Shown: positions 25,990 through 35,580 of the stretch, piece after piece
How the letters are laid out: each line of letters opens with the position of its first letter
Position numbering within the stretch: the stretch's first letter is position 1
Source of the DNA: Paenibacillus sp. PastM-3
Lineage (GTDB): Bacteria > Bacillota > Bacilli > Paenibacillales > Paenibacillaceae
Reading direction: 5' to 3'
Length of the DNA: 64,000 nucleotides
Assembly (NCBI RefSeq): GCF_029893965.1
Contig: NZ_JARXXP010000001.1
Location: 558,001 to 622,000 of the forward strand
The notes under the pieces: model-generated
Databases searched by the model: none
The model's input: the letters and a program-made list of their open reading frames with translations, nothing else
What the model was told of the DNA's origin: nothing
Position numbers and translations under genes: made by a program

Positions 25990-27270
25990 CTATTCATCGG
26001 TAAGTGTTCTGTCCGCAGCACACTCCTCCTCCCAGGCGAGCCGGGCAAGCGGAAACGGAGAGATCGCCCGTTCCAGTATCCCCTGGACATGGGCAATGGC
26101 TACCCCATAATTCACAATAGGCACCCTGCTGGCTGCCGCCTGCTCCATCCGCCAGAGCATCTGCCGGCGGTTGATCATGCAGCCGCCGCAATGGACAATG
26201 AGTGCATAGTCCTGCACATTGTCGGGAAAGCTCATTCCATTCGCATGATGGAACTCAAGTGTCCGGCCGGTCGCCTGCCGGATCCAGCGGGGCAGCTTGA
26301 CGCTGCCGATATCATCCGGCTGCGTATGGTGGGTACAAGGCTCGGCAATCAGCACCTTGTCACCGTCCCGCAGCCGGTCAATCGCCCTGGCTCCCCGGAC
26401 CAGCTCCTCCAGATCGCCCTTATGGCGTGCAAACAAAATGGAAAAGGAGGTTAGCGGAACATCCGGCGGCGTATCCGCGGCTGCCTTCAGGAACACCTGG
26501 GAGTCAGTTACAACCATACGCGGCTTACGTCCGAGGCTCTCCAGCGTCAGCTTCAGCTCATGTTCCTTTGTCACAACGGCAACCGCATCGCTCTCCAGAA
26601 TATCCCGGATGGTCTGCTGCTGGGGCAGGATCAGCCTGCCTTTGGGTGCCGCCTTGTCAATGGGCGTAACCAGCACAACCAAATCACCTGGCGACAGCAG
26701 ATCGCCGATGATCCGGAATTTATCCTCCTCAGCAGGCACTGCAGCAGACAGAGCCTGTCTGAGCCGATTTATCCCCTTCTGTGCAGCAGACGATACAGGC
26801 ATGAACCGGAATCCGAACTGCTCCCGGCATGTATCAGCCTGCACAGCAGAATCCCGGTCTGCATTTTCCGCCGGCAGCAAATCCGTTTTATTTAAAATCC
26901 CGATGACCGGGATATTCCGTTCCTTAAGCAAGCCGGCAATCTGCTCGTCATACGCTGTAACGCCTTCAAGTGCGTCAATCACAAGTAGAGCCACATCGGT
27001 TTTATACAGCACTTCCATCGTCTTCTTCTTCCGCTGCTCGCCAAGCTCGCCTTCATCATCCAGCCCTGCGGTATCAATTAACACCACCGGTCCGAGCGGC
27101 AGGAGCTCCATTGATTTATAGACCGGATCCGTTGTGGTCCCCTGAACAGGCGATACTACAGAGACCTCCTGTCTGGCCAGCGCGTTGATGAGGCTGGATT
27201 TGCCGGCGTTGCGCCTGCCGAATACGGCAATATGCAGACGGCTTGCCCGCGGTGATTCGTTCAGGCTCAC
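25990..27270 (-). CDS. hydF: [FeFe]-hydrogenase maturation GTPase HydF (copy 1)
   Basis: 426 residues. The N-terminal GTPase has P-loop FGRRNAGKSS, G3 DTAG and G4 NKTD. A dimerisation domain follows, then the C-terminal [4Fe-4S] site with C-T-H-H and H-C-G-G-C. HydF is the scaffold that carries the 2Fe precursor of the H-cluster to HydA. I chose GTG 27270 (AAGGAG 8 nt upstream) over a frame extending into aspA; it starts one base after the aspA stop, so it is tightly coupled. It is the last gene of the cluster and is clearly distinct from the other hydF. Confidence 0.9.
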   Translation of the reverse strand: MSLNESPRASRLHIAVFGRRNAGKSSLINALARQEVSVVSPVQGTTTDPVYKSMELLPLGPVVLIDTAGLDDEGELGEQRKKKTMEVLYKTDVALLVIDALEGVTAYDEQIAGLLKERNIPVIGILNKTDLLPAENADRDSAVQADTCREQFGFRFMPVSSAAQKGINRLRQALSAAVPAEEDKFRIIGDLLSPGDLVVLVTPIDKAAPKGRLILPQQQTIRDILESDAVAVVTKEHELKLTLESLGRKPRMVVTDSQVFLKAAADTPPDVPLTSFSILFARHKGDLEELVRGARAIDRLRDGDKVLIAEPCTHHTQPDDIGSVKLPRWIRQATGRTLEFHHANGMSFPDNVQDYALIVHCGGCMINRRQMLWRMEQAAASRVPIVNYGVAIAHVQGILERAISPFPLARLAWEEECAADRTLTDE

Positions 27271-27271
27271 T

Positions 27272-28690
27272 TTATTCACTCCTTCTTCCGGGTACACCGG
27301 GTGTAGTGAGCTGTTCGGGACGCAAAATTCCGTCAATTTGTTCCACAGAGAGCAGCCCTCTGTCCAGCAGCACCTGCCGGATCGACTTCCCTTCCGCCCT
27401 GGCCTGAATGGCAACCTCTGCACTGCGCTCATATCCGATAGGCCCGACAAAAGCGGCAGCGAGCCCCGTGGAATGCTCCAGCAGTTCCCTGCAGCGCGTT
27501 GCACTGATCCTGATTCCGTTTACACAACGCACGGTGAATAAACAGACTGCCTGATCCAGCAGCTCGAGGGAATCCAGCAGCGCATCAGCTATCTGCGGCA
27601 TGAAGGCGTTCAGCTCCAGCTGCCCGCTGCTGGCAGCCAGTGTAACTGCCGCATCATTGGCGATCACCCGCATCGCTGCTGTGCTCAGCATTTCGGCCAT
27701 CACCGGATTGACCTTGCCGGGCATAATGGAAGATCCGGCCTGCACTGCAGGCAGCTCCAGCTCACCAAAGCCGCCCGAAGGTCCGCTTGCCAGCAGCCGC
27801 AGATCGCCTGAGATTTTGAGCAGATTTACAGCCGCCGCCTTCAGCAGACCGGATACTTCCACGAAAACATCCATATTCTGCGTGGGGTCCATCGGATATT
27901 CGCTGCGGGCCAGCCCGTATCCGGTCAGTTCCTGCAGCAGTCCGGTGATATAAAAGGTATACCGGAGCGGCGCATTGATCCCCGTGCCGATTGCCGTTCC
28001 TCCGATATTAATCTCCCTGAGCCTTTCCTCCGCCTTATACAGGCGCCAGCGGTCACGCTGGATCGCTTTGGCATACGCCCCGAAGCCCTGGCCGGCAGTC
28101 ATCGGAACAGCATCCATCAGCTCCGTGCGGCCCAGCTTCAGCACATCTGCGAACTCCAGCTCCTTCCTCTGGAGCGATTCCTGCAGGGACGCAAAAGCAT
28201 CACTAAGCCTGCGGACCAGACCCACCGCAGCGATCCGCAGCGCTGTCGGGTAGACATCATTGGTGGACTGGCAGCAGTTCACGTGGTCCAGCGGGTGGAC
28301 CACGGTATAATCCCCTCGTATTCCTCCCAGCAGCTCTATCGCCCGGTTCGCCAATACTTCATTGATGTTCATATTGGTTGACGTACCGGCCCCGCCCTGG
28401 AGTGCAGACACAGGGAAGTGGTCTGCGTATTCTCCAACGTGAATATCGTCACAAGCCTGCACAATCGCCATCGCGATCTCAGGCGGATAGCTGTTCAGCT
28501 TCAGGTGGGCCAGTGCTGCCGCTTTTTTCACCATTATCAGTGCCTTGATCAGATGAGGATTGACCCTCCGGCAGCCCACAGCAAAATTCTCCATCGCCCG
28601 GGCTGTATGGATGCCGTAATAAGCAGAGGCCGGCACCTCCAATGTTCCAAGCGCATCCCGTTCAAGGCGGAATCCGCCGTCTGTCTCCAC
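27272..28690 (-). CDS. aspA: Aspartate ammonia-lyase
   Basis: 472 residues, fumarase/aspartase superfamily. The signature loop GSSIMPGKVNP is intact, with the other conserved blocks QGGAGTSTNMN, STNDVYPTALRIA and GRTELMDAVPMT. It releases ammonia and fumarate from aspartate. GTG start with GGGGAG upstream. It sits between two hydF genes with gaps of 1 and 12 bp, so it is co-translated with H-cluster maturation genes. The amine of the H-cluster's dithiomethylamine bridge could come from this ammonia; that is inference. Confidence 0.9.
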   Translation of the reverse strand: METDGGFRLERDALGTLEVPASAYYGIHTARAMENFAVGCRRVNPHLIKALIMVKKAAALAHLKLNSYPPEIAMAIVQACDDIHVGEYADHFPVSALQGGAGTSTNMNINEVLANRAIELLGGIRGDYTVVHPLDHVNCCQSTNDVYPTALRIAAVGLVRRLSDAFASLQESLQRKELEFADVLKLGRTELMDAVPMTAGQGFGAYAKAIQRDRWRLYKAEERLREINIGGTAIGTGINAPLRYTFYITGLLQELTGYGLARSEYPMDPTQNMDVFVEVSGLLKAAAVNLLKISGDLRLLASGPSGGFGELELPAVQAGSSIMPGKVNPVMAEMLSTAAMRVIANDAAVTLAASSGQLELNAFMPQIADALLDSLELLDQAVCLFTVRCVNGIRISATRCRELLEHSTGLAAAFVGPIGYERSAEVAIQARAEGKSIRQVLLDRGLLSVEQIDGILRPEQLTTPGVPGRRSE

Positions 28691-28702
28691 AAAGATCTCC
28701 CC

Positions 28703-29902
28703 TTATGATTTCACTTGCATGATCTCCAGCACACGCGGCAGAATGCCTTTGAAGTATGCAAAGGCAATGCCGTAATTCGTGATCGGCACACCTTGGGCAC
28801 CGGAATCCGCCAGCCTTGTCATCAGCTGCTTGCGGTTAAATATACAGCCGCCGCAATGTACAACCAGCTTATAGCCCGACAAATCTGCCGGGAAATCCGG
28901 GCCGACACTCGCTGTAATCTCCAGGCCGCCGCCAGCAGTCTCCTGCAGCTTCTTTTTTACCAGATCGCGGTCAATTTCACCGTTATGCGGATGATGGATA
29001 CAGGCTTCGGACAGCAGTACCTTATCGCCCGGCTTCAGCGTAGAAATCGCTTCTGCGCCTTTTACGAAGGTGGTCAGATCCCCCTTAAATCGTGCCATCA
29101 GAATCGCAAAGGTAGTCAGCGGAACATTGGCCGGCAGAATCTCGTTTACACTGTCGTACACCTGGGAGTCCGTAATGACCAGATCGGGCATGCCCTTCAG
29201 ATTCATCAGCAGCGTAGGCAGCTCCACCTCTGTAACGGACAGAGCCATCACATGGTGATCGAGCAGATCCCGCAGAATCTGCTGCTGGGAAGCCACCAGC
29301 CTGTATTTGGGTGCCGGAATCGTATCCGGCATGACCATTACGACGACTTCCCCCGGATGGACCAGATCGCCAAGGATGGTAGGCCGTTCAAATTCGGCAG
29401 GGGCAAATTCGCGGATCGCATGGCGCAGGCTGCCAAAGTTGATGTTTCTGCGGGAGCTGACCTTGACGAAGGGGATGTTCAGCGCGCTTTTCAACTGGTC
29501 GAGATCCACATAATGATCATCCACCTTGGCAATTATGCCGATGACCGGAATGTGGCGCTTGGCAAGCTCCTGATACCACTCCTTCTCCAGCTTATAATCA
29601 TCCTCCTCACCGGAGAAAATCAGGAGGCTGAGATCGGTCAAATCCATAACCTCGCGGGTCTTCTGTACCCGGAAAGGTTCAGTATCTTTATCTTCATCAA
29701 TGCCTGCGGTATCAATAATGATGACGGAGCCGATTTTGGGCAGCTCATAAGCCTGAAACACCGGTTCAGTCGTTGTGCCCGGCTGATCGCCGACCACCTG
29801 ATAAGGGATGCCGGTCAGCGCATTAATCAGACTGGACTTCCCGGAGTTGCGCCGGCCGAAGACTGCGATGTGCATCTTGCCCGGCTGCGGTGTAGTTTGC
29901 AT
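28703..29902 (-). CDS. hydF: [FeFe]-hydrogenase maturation GTPase HydF (copy 2)
   Basis: About 399 residues with the same build as the other HydF: P-loop FGRRNSGKSS, DTAG, a dimerisation segment, and cluster ligands C-I-H-H and H-C-G-G-C. Both copies keep all the residues I can check, so neither looks dead. ATG 29902 has AAGGAG 9 nt upstream. It follows hydG by 24 bp. The sequences differ throughout, so this is an old duplication rather than a recent repeat. Confidence 0.9.
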   Translation of the reverse strand: MQTTPQPGKMHIAVFGRRNSGKSSLINALTGIPYQVVGDQPGTTTEPVFQAYELPKIGSVIIIDTAGIDEDKDTEPFRVQKTREVMDLTDLSLLIFSGEEDDYKLEKEWYQELAKRHIPVIGIIAKVDDHYVDLDQLKSALNIPFVKVSSRRNINFGSLRHAIREFAPAEFERPTILGDLVHPGEVVVMVMPDTIPAPKYRLVASQQQILRDLLDHHVMALSVTEVELPTLLMNLKGMPDLVITDSQVYDSVNEILPANVPLTTFAILMARFKGDLTTFVKGAEAISTLKPGDKVLLSEACIHHPHNGEIDRDLVKKKLQETAGGGLEITASVGPDFPADLSGYKLVVHCGGCIFNRKQLMTRLADSGAQGVPITNYGIAFAYFKGILPRVLEIMQVKS

Positions 29903-29926
29903 GGCCAATCTCTCCTTATGGGTCTA

Positions 29927-31351
29927 TTAAAAGCGCAGATCCCGTTCCCCGTTCTCCAGCCGCTGCAGCCGTTCCCTGGTGATTTTGCGTGCAGCTTCCT
30001 TGGGTATGTCTTCAAGCCCTTTACGGATGATTTCTTCACCCAGGGCCCGGGTTTCAGCATCCGCGTAATCCAGCAGATACTCCTTGAAGGTCAAAAGCGA
30101 ATTCGGCTGGCATACGTTATGGATCTGCCCCGATTTGGCCAGCCGCATAAACCGGTCGCCGGTACGCCCTTCCCGGTAACAGGCTGTGCAATAGCTGGGA
30201 ACATAACCGTCCCTGCATAGCCCGCGGATAATTTCTTCCGGAGAACGGTGGTCGCCCACCTCGAATTGCGGTTTTTCTTTTGAAAAGCCTGCCGTGCCCT
30301 GTTTCGCTTCCATATATCCGCCGACCCCGGTGCTTGATCCGGCGCTGACCTGGGAAATGCCGAGCTGGATGACTTCATCCCGGAATGCCGGCTCCTCCCG
30401 TGTGGACAAAATCATCCCCGCATAGGGAACCGCCAGCCGCAGGACGGCAACCAGCTGCTTGAACTCGTCATCCTTAACCAGGTATGGATACGTTTTCAGA
30501 CTTACATTCGCCGCTTCCCGCAGCCGCGGGACGGAGACGGTATGCGGGCCTACACCGAAACGTTCTTCCAGATGCTCTGCATGCATCAGCATGGCCACTG
30601 TATCGTATTTGTAGTCATACAATCCGTACAATACACCTACACCAACGTCATCAATTCCGCCGAGCTGTGCCCGGTCCATCGCGGTGGTATGCCAGTCATA
30701 GTCGTGTTTGGGCCCGTTCGGATGAAGCCCAGCATAAGTCGGCCTGTGATAGGTCTCCTGAAAAAGAATGTAAGTCCCGATCTCAGCATCCCTCAGCTTC
30801 CGGTAATCCTCGACTGAAGTTGCGGCAATGTTGATATTGACCCGGCGGATGCTGCCGTTATCCACTTTGACGGAATAGACCGTTCTGATGGCATCAACCA
30901 CATAATCAATATCACATTGGATAGGATCTTCTCCCGCTTCGATCACCAGCCGTTTGTGACCCAGTTCCTGCAGTACCCGGACTTCATCCGCCAGTTCTTC
31001 TTTGCCCAGCTTCCGCCGCACAAAATCCTGATTCGAGTGCTTGTAGCCGCAATATTCGCAGTTATTGACACAGTAGTTGCTGATATACAGCGGTGCAAAC
31101 AGGACGATGCGGTTGCCGTAGATTTTCTCCTTAATGACTTTTGCTGACTTGTAAATGTCCTGCAGTATATCCTCATCCATGACCTCCAGCAGCACTGCCG
31201 CTTCCCGGTGGCTTAACCCCTTGCAGGCTCTCGCTTTATCTAAAATTGACTGGACTACGCTCCTGTTCCCGGCCATCCGCCTGGCTTCCTGCAGGCTGGC
31301 TGTAATCTCCGCGTCGTCGATGAAGTCCGCCGGTTCCCAATCCTTGCGCAA
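29927..31351 (-). CDS. hydG: HydG, radical SAM tyrosine lyase for the H-cluster
   Basis: About 474 residues. The radical-SAM triad is C-x3-C-x2-C in YCVNNCEYCGY. The C-terminal auxiliary-cluster motif is CTACYREG...VCQPN (C-x2-C-x22-C), the HydG mark that separates it from ThiH. It cleaves tyrosine to give CO and cyanide for the H-cluster. An ATG at 31360 touches the AAGGAGG directly; TTG 31351 has normal 8-nt spacing, so I prefer it. Gap of 30 bp to hydA. Confidence 0.95.
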   Translation of the reverse strand: MRKDWEPADFIDDAEITASLQEARRMAGNRSVVQSILDKARACKGLSHREAAVLLEVMDEDILQDIYKSAKVIKEKIYGNRIVLFAPLYISNYCVNNCEYCGYKHSNQDFVRRKLGKEELADEVRVLQELGHKRLVIEAGEDPIQCDIDYVVDAIRTVYSVKVDNGSIRRVNINIAATSVEDYRKLRDAEIGTYILFQETYHRPTYAGLHPNGPKHDYDWHTTAMDRAQLGGIDDVGVGVLYGLYDYKYDTVAMLMHAEHLEERFGVGPHTVSVPRLREAANVSLKTYPYLVKDDEFKQLVAVLRLAVPYAGMILSTREEPAFRDEVIQLGISQVSAGSSTGVGGYMEAKQGTAGFSKEKPQFEVGDHRSPEEIIRGLCRDGYVPSYCTACYREGRTGDRFMRLAKSGQIHNVCQPNSLLTFKEYLLDYADAETRALGEEIIRKGLEDIPKEAARKITRERLQRLENGERDLRF

Positions 31352-31381
31352 ATGTGCCATCCTCCTTAATCATCTAATTAC

Positions 31382-33118
31382 TTAATACTTCGTCCGCGCC
31401 GTATAATGCGTGTGCAGCAGCTCATGGGCCAGATGGCTGTTCGGCTCGCCAAGGAACTCATCGTAGAGCTGCTTGATGAACGGATTATGATGGGATTTGC
31501 GGACGGTCTGGGCTTCATCCTCGGAATAAATCGCTTTGGCGCGCAGCGCTTTGACATCCAGCCGGCTGCTGTCCGCAGCGCTTAGAATCGGCTGGCCTCC
31601 GCCTGTAATGCAGCCGCCGGCACAGGCCATGACTTCCATGAAGTCATAGCTTTTCTCCCCTCGCTGCATCGCCTCCATTAATTTACGGGCATTGCCGAGC
31701 CCGTGGACAACAGCTGTCCGGATCTTGCGGCCGTCCGGAAGCTCGACCGTATTCTCCTTAATGCCATCCATACCGCGAACAACGGTATATTCAATCGTAT
31801 CGAGCGGCTGGCCGGAGACCAGCTCATAAACAGTACGCAGAGCCGCTTCGGACACCCCGCCTGTCGCTCCGAAGATTGTACCGGCTCCAGAGCCTACACC
31901 GATCGGGTTATCGAATTCCTCATCCTTCAGATTAACAAAATCAATCCCGGCCTCCTTAATCATCGCGGCCAGCTCGCGGGTTGTAAGCACCCAGTCCACA
32001 TCCTGCATATCTTTATTGGACAGCTCATCACGTGCGCCTTCAAACTTCTTGGCCGTGCAGGGCATGATGGAGACAACGGTTATCTTCTGCGGATCTATGC
32101 CAAGCTTGCCGGCAAAATAGGATTTAACCATCGCCCCTTCCATCTCATGCGGCGACTTGCAGGTAGACAGATTATCGAGCATATCTGGAAAGTTATGCTC
32201 CATGAACTTCACCCAGCCCGGGCAGCAGGAAGTCATCAAAGGGAGCTTCTGTCCGCTGGACAGCCGGGAGAGCAGCTCGGTGCCCTCCTCCATGATCGTC
32301 AGATCCGCCCCGAAGACGGTATCGAACACTTTGTCGAAGCCGAGCCGGCGCAGCGCGGCAACCATTTTGCCGGTTGTGCGGGTACCGACACGCAGGCCGA
32401 ATTCTTCGCCAAGAGCTACCCTTACTGCAGGGGCCGTCTGCACAACGACATACTGGTCCGGGTCAGCGATGGCATCCCATACATCGCGGATATTCTCATG
32501 CTCGGTCAAAGCGCCAACCGGACAGGCCATAATACATTGGCCGCAGTTGACACAGGTAGATTCCGCCAGCGGACGGCCGAAGGCTGTAGAGATGACGGTG
32601 TCAAAGCCCCGCTTGGCAAAGCCGATAGCACCAACGGTCTGAACCGTCCCGCAGGCACCGACACAGCGGCCGCAAAGGATACATTTAGAGGCATCGCGTA
32701 CAATTGCCGGAGACGAATAATCCTTTTCCCGGCTGGAATGCTCACCGGTATATGTCACTTTGCGGATGTTAAGCGAATTCGAAACACTCTGCAGCTCGCA
32801 ATTGTCGCCGCGTGAGCAGCTGAGGCATTCCCGGTCATGATCGGAGAGCAGCAGCTGGGCCGATGTCCTCCGGGCATCGCGGACCTTCTTCGTATTCGTC
32901 TGAATCTTCATGCCTTCCTCGGCGATCAGCGTACAGGAGGCGATAAGCCGCGGTCCGACCTCGACCACACAGACACGGCAGCTGGAGGAATGATTAACTC
33001 CCTGCAGATAACAAAGAGAAGGAATATTTATACCTTGATCCCGGGCGGCTTCAAGCACCGTGGTGCCTTTGACGATTTCCGTCTCGATCCCGTCGATCAT
33101 GATTTTGACCGTGTTCAA
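31382..33118 (-). CDS. hydA: [FeFe] hydrogenase catalytic subunit (HndD/HydA type)
   Basis: 578 residues. In order: an N-terminal plant-type [2Fe-2S] domain, the His-Cys3 cluster (HDRECLSCSRGDNC), two [4Fe-4S] motifs (CILCGRCVGAC and CVNCGQCIMACP), and the H domain with the three H-cluster loops TSCCPGW, MPCTAKKFE and EVMACAGGCITGGGQP. The proton-transfer cysteine of TSCC is present. TTG 33118 is chosen (AGGAG 8 nt upstream). Together with HydB and HydC it matches multimeric NAD(P)-linked, often electron-bifurcating, hydrogenases. Confidence 0.95.
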   Translation of the reverse strand: MNTVKIMIDGIETEIVKGTTVLEAARDQGINIPSLCYLQGVNHSSSCRVCVVEVGPRLIASCTLIAEEGMKIQTNTKKVRDARRTSAQLLLSDHDRECLSCSRGDNCELQSVSNSLNIRKVTYTGEHSSREKDYSSPAIVRDASKCILCGRCVGACGTVQTVGAIGFAKRGFDTVISTAFGRPLAESTCVNCGQCIMACPVGALTEHENIRDVWDAIADPDQYVVVQTAPAVRVALGEEFGLRVGTRTTGKMVAALRRLGFDKVFDTVFGADLTIMEEGTELLSRLSSGQKLPLMTSCCPGWVKFMEHNFPDMLDNLSTCKSPHEMEGAMVKSYFAGKLGIDPQKITVVSIMPCTAKKFEGARDELSNKDMQDVDWVLTTRELAAMIKEAGIDFVNLKDEEFDNPIGVGSGAGTIFGATGGVSEAALRTVYELVSGQPLDTIEYTVVRGMDGIKENTVELPDGRKIRTAVVHGLGNARKLMEAMQRGEKSYDFMEVMACAGGCITGGGQPILSAADSSRLDVKALRAKAIYSEDEAQTVRKSHHNPFIKQLYDEFLGEPNSHLAHELLHTHYTARTKY

Positions 33119-33135
33119 GCTGATCACTCCTATCG

Positions 33136-35013
33136 TCAGACTATCGCTACCGCCTTGAACTTGCATACATCGAAGCAGACGCCGCACTTGATGCAGGCCG
33201 CCTTATCAATCACATATGGCTCCTTCATCTTGCCGGAAATCGCGTCGCTCGGGCATTTCCGGGCACATAGGCTGCAGCCGCGGCACAGCTCGGCATCAAT
33301 CTTATAGGAGATCAGCGCTTTGCAGACACCGGCCGGGCATTTGCTGTCCGTTATGTGAGCGAGATATTCCTCACGGAAATATTTTAAAGTCGACAGTACC
33401 GGGTTCGGAGCCGTCTGCCCCAGCGCACACAGGGATGCGTTCTTGATCTGCAGGGACAGCTGCTCCATATGTTCAAGATCCTCAAGCGTGCCTTTGCCGG
33501 AAGTGATTTTATCCAGCATCTCCAGCAAACGTTTGGTCCCGATCCTGCACGGGGTACATTTTCCGCACGATTCATCCCTGGTGAAATCTAGGTAAAAACG
33601 GGCGACATCGACCATGCAGGTATCCTCATCCATAATGATCATTCCGCCCGAGCCCATCATCGAGCCGAGGCTGGTCAGGGTATCGAAATCAATCGTGCAA
33701 TCCAGATGCTCCTCGGTCAGACAGCCGCCGGACGGGCCGCCGGTCTGGACGGCTTTGAATTTTTTGCCGCCGGGAATACCGCCGCCGATCTCAAAGATAA
33801 CCTCTCGCAGGGTGATGCCCATCGGTACCTCGACCAAGCCGGTGTTCACCACCTTGCCGCCAAGCGCGAACACTTTGGTACCTTTGGACTTTTCAGTACC
33901 AATTGCGGCATACCACTCTGCCCCGTTCAGAATAATCTGGCCGATGTTGGCAAGCGTCTCCACATTGTTGATAATGGTCGGCTGGCCCCACAGCCCTTCA
34001 ACGGCGGGGAACGGCGGCTTCGGTGTCGGCATTCCCCGGTGCCCTTCTACCGAGTGGATCAGCGCGGTTTCTTCCCCGCAGACAAACGCGCCTGCACCAA
34101 GACGCACCTCAATGTTGAAAGCAAATCCCGTCCCGAAAATATCATCGCCCAGCAAGCCATATTCCCTGGCCTGATCCAGCGCTTTCGAGAACCGCTGGAC
34201 CGCAATCGGATATTCTGCCCGCACATAGATGAATCCCTGGTTCGCACCTATGGCATATCCGGCTATTGCCATTGCCTCAATAACAGAATGCGGATTGCCC
34301 TCCAGAATCGAACGGTCCATAAATGCACCCGGATCGCCCTCATCGGCATTGCAGATCACATACTTCTGCGGCTTGTTCTGTCTGGCAGCGAACTCCCACT
34401 TCAGTCCCGTCAGGAAGCCGCCGCCGCCCCGGCCGCGCAGGCCGGACCTTTTTACAGTGTCAATGACCTGCTCGGCGCTCATCGTTGTAAGCACTTGGGC
34501 AAGCGCACGGTAGCCGTCACTCGCAATATACTCATCTATCACTTCAGGGTCGATCACACCGCAGTTGTGCAGCGCAATCCGTACCTGTTTTTTGTAGAAA
34601 TCCGTTTCTTCAAAGCTCAGCAGCTCATCGCCCTGGCGGGTTTTCTCATAAATCTTCTTGTCATACGGCTTGCCGTTCACCAAATGCTGCTCGACCAGCG
34701 CCGGAATATCCTTGACCTCCACCCGGCTGTAAAAAATCCCCTCAGGATAGACGATCACAACCGGGCCCAGCTCACACAGCCCAAAACAGCCGGTGCGGAC
34801 GATCTCCACCTGAGTCTGGATGCCTCGGCCGGCGACTTCCTGCTCCAGCGCAGCGATTATTTTATTCGAATCCGATGATGTGCAGCCAGTGCCGCCGCAT
34901 ACCATTACTGATCTGAACGAAACCGATTCTCCTGATGCACCGCTAATCCTACGGTTATCCAGCCGTCCCTGGGTAAGCGTGCGGATGGCATCAAGATCCG
35001 TTAACAGCTTCAT
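33136..35013 (-). CDS. hydB: Hydrogenase subunit HydB (NuoF-like, NADH-binding)
   Basis: 625 residues. It has an N-terminal thioredoxin-like [2Fe-2S] domain (cysteines in CGGTGC and TGCFGLC), the NuoF FMN/NADH core (GRGGGGFLTGLKWEF), the NuoF cluster motif ESCGKCTPCRIGT, and two C-terminal [4Fe-4S] motifs (CRGCSLCARKCP and CIKCGVCFDVC). It passes electrons between NAD(H), ferredoxin and HydA. ATG 35013 follows GGGAGGT; the seven extra upstream codons are less likely. Confidence 0.95.
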   Translation of the reverse strand: MKLLTDLDAIRTLTQGRLDNRRISGASGESVSFRSVMVCGGTGCTSSDSNKIIAALEQEVAGRGIQTQVEIVRTGCFGLCELGPVVIVYPEGIFYSRVEVKDIPALVEQHLVNGKPYDKKIYEKTRQGDELLSFEETDFYKKQVRIALHNCGVIDPEVIDEYIASDGYRALAQVLTTMSAEQVIDTVKRSGLRGRGGGGFLTGLKWEFAARQNKPQKYVICNADEGDPGAFMDRSILEGNPHSVIEAMAIAGYAIGANQGFIYVRAEYPIAVQRFSKALDQAREYGLLGDDIFGTGFAFNIEVRLGAGAFVCGEETALIHSVEGHRGMPTPKPPFPAVEGLWGQPTIINNVETLANIGQIILNGAEWYAAIGTEKSKGTKVFALGGKVVNTGLVEVPMGITLREVIFEIGGGIPGGKKFKAVQTGGPSGGCLTEEHLDCTIDFDTLTSLGSMMGSGGMIIMDEDTCMVDVARFYLDFTRDESCGKCTPCRIGTKRLLEMLDKITSGKGTLEDLEHMEQLSLQIKNASLCALGQTAPNPVLSTLKYFREEYLAHITDSKCPAGVCKALISYKIDAELCRGCSLCARKCPSDAISGKMKEPYVIDKAACIKCGVCFDVCKFKAVAIV

Positions 35014-35054
35014 GCCGATACCTCCCGTTAACAATTTGCGTGTACTGGCGGGAA

Positions 35055-35555
35055 CTAATTAACTTCTTTAAGCATTTTAGGCACGGCGTTCGGCGTCAGG
35101 CGTCCATGCACCTTTTCCCCGATGGTCAGTACAGGAGCCAGCCCGCAGGCTCCGAGACAGCGCGTCGCTTCCAGCGTGAATTTATTGTCCTCTGTCGTTC
35201 CCTGAACCGGAACCTTCAGCTCTGTGCTGAGCCGGTCCAGAATGCCCTGAGCCCCCTTGATGTAACAGGCGGTGCCCATGCAGACATGGATAACATGCTC
35301 CCCTTTGGGAGTAAGCGAAAAGAAATGATAGAACGACGCAACGCCGTAGATTTCACTCATGGGCAAATCAAGCTCTGCCGACACCACCTGAAGCACAGGC
35401 TCGGGCAAAAACCCGTACACATCCTGAATCTCATGCAATATAGGAATTAATGCACCCTTCATCTGCTTGAACTGGTCGATGGCCAGCTTGATCTGCTCCA
35501 GCTTCCGGTCGGCTTCGGCAATGGTGCTATTGCTGCAAGGTTGATGTTGTTCCAC
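35055..35555 (-). CDS. hydC: Hydrogenase subunit HydC (NuoE-like)
   Basis: 166 residues, thioredoxin-like [2Fe-2S] protein of the NuoE family. Ligand cysteines are in HVCMGTACYIKGA and TRCLGACGLAPV. GTG start with AAGGGAG upstream. It is the third subunit of the HydABC complex, 40 bp before hydB and 25 bp after the oxidoreductase gene. Confidence 0.93.
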   Translation of the reverse strand: MEQHQPCSNSTIAEADRKLEQIKLAIDQFKQMKGALIPILHEIQDVYGFLPEPVLQVVSAELDLPMSEIYGVASFYHFFSLTPKGEHVIHVCMGTACYIKGAQGILDRLSTELKVPVQGTTEDNKFTLEATRCLGACGLAPVLTIGEKVHGRLTPNAVPKMLKEVN

Positions 35556-35580
35556 TCAGACGGCTCCCTTCCATCCCGAT

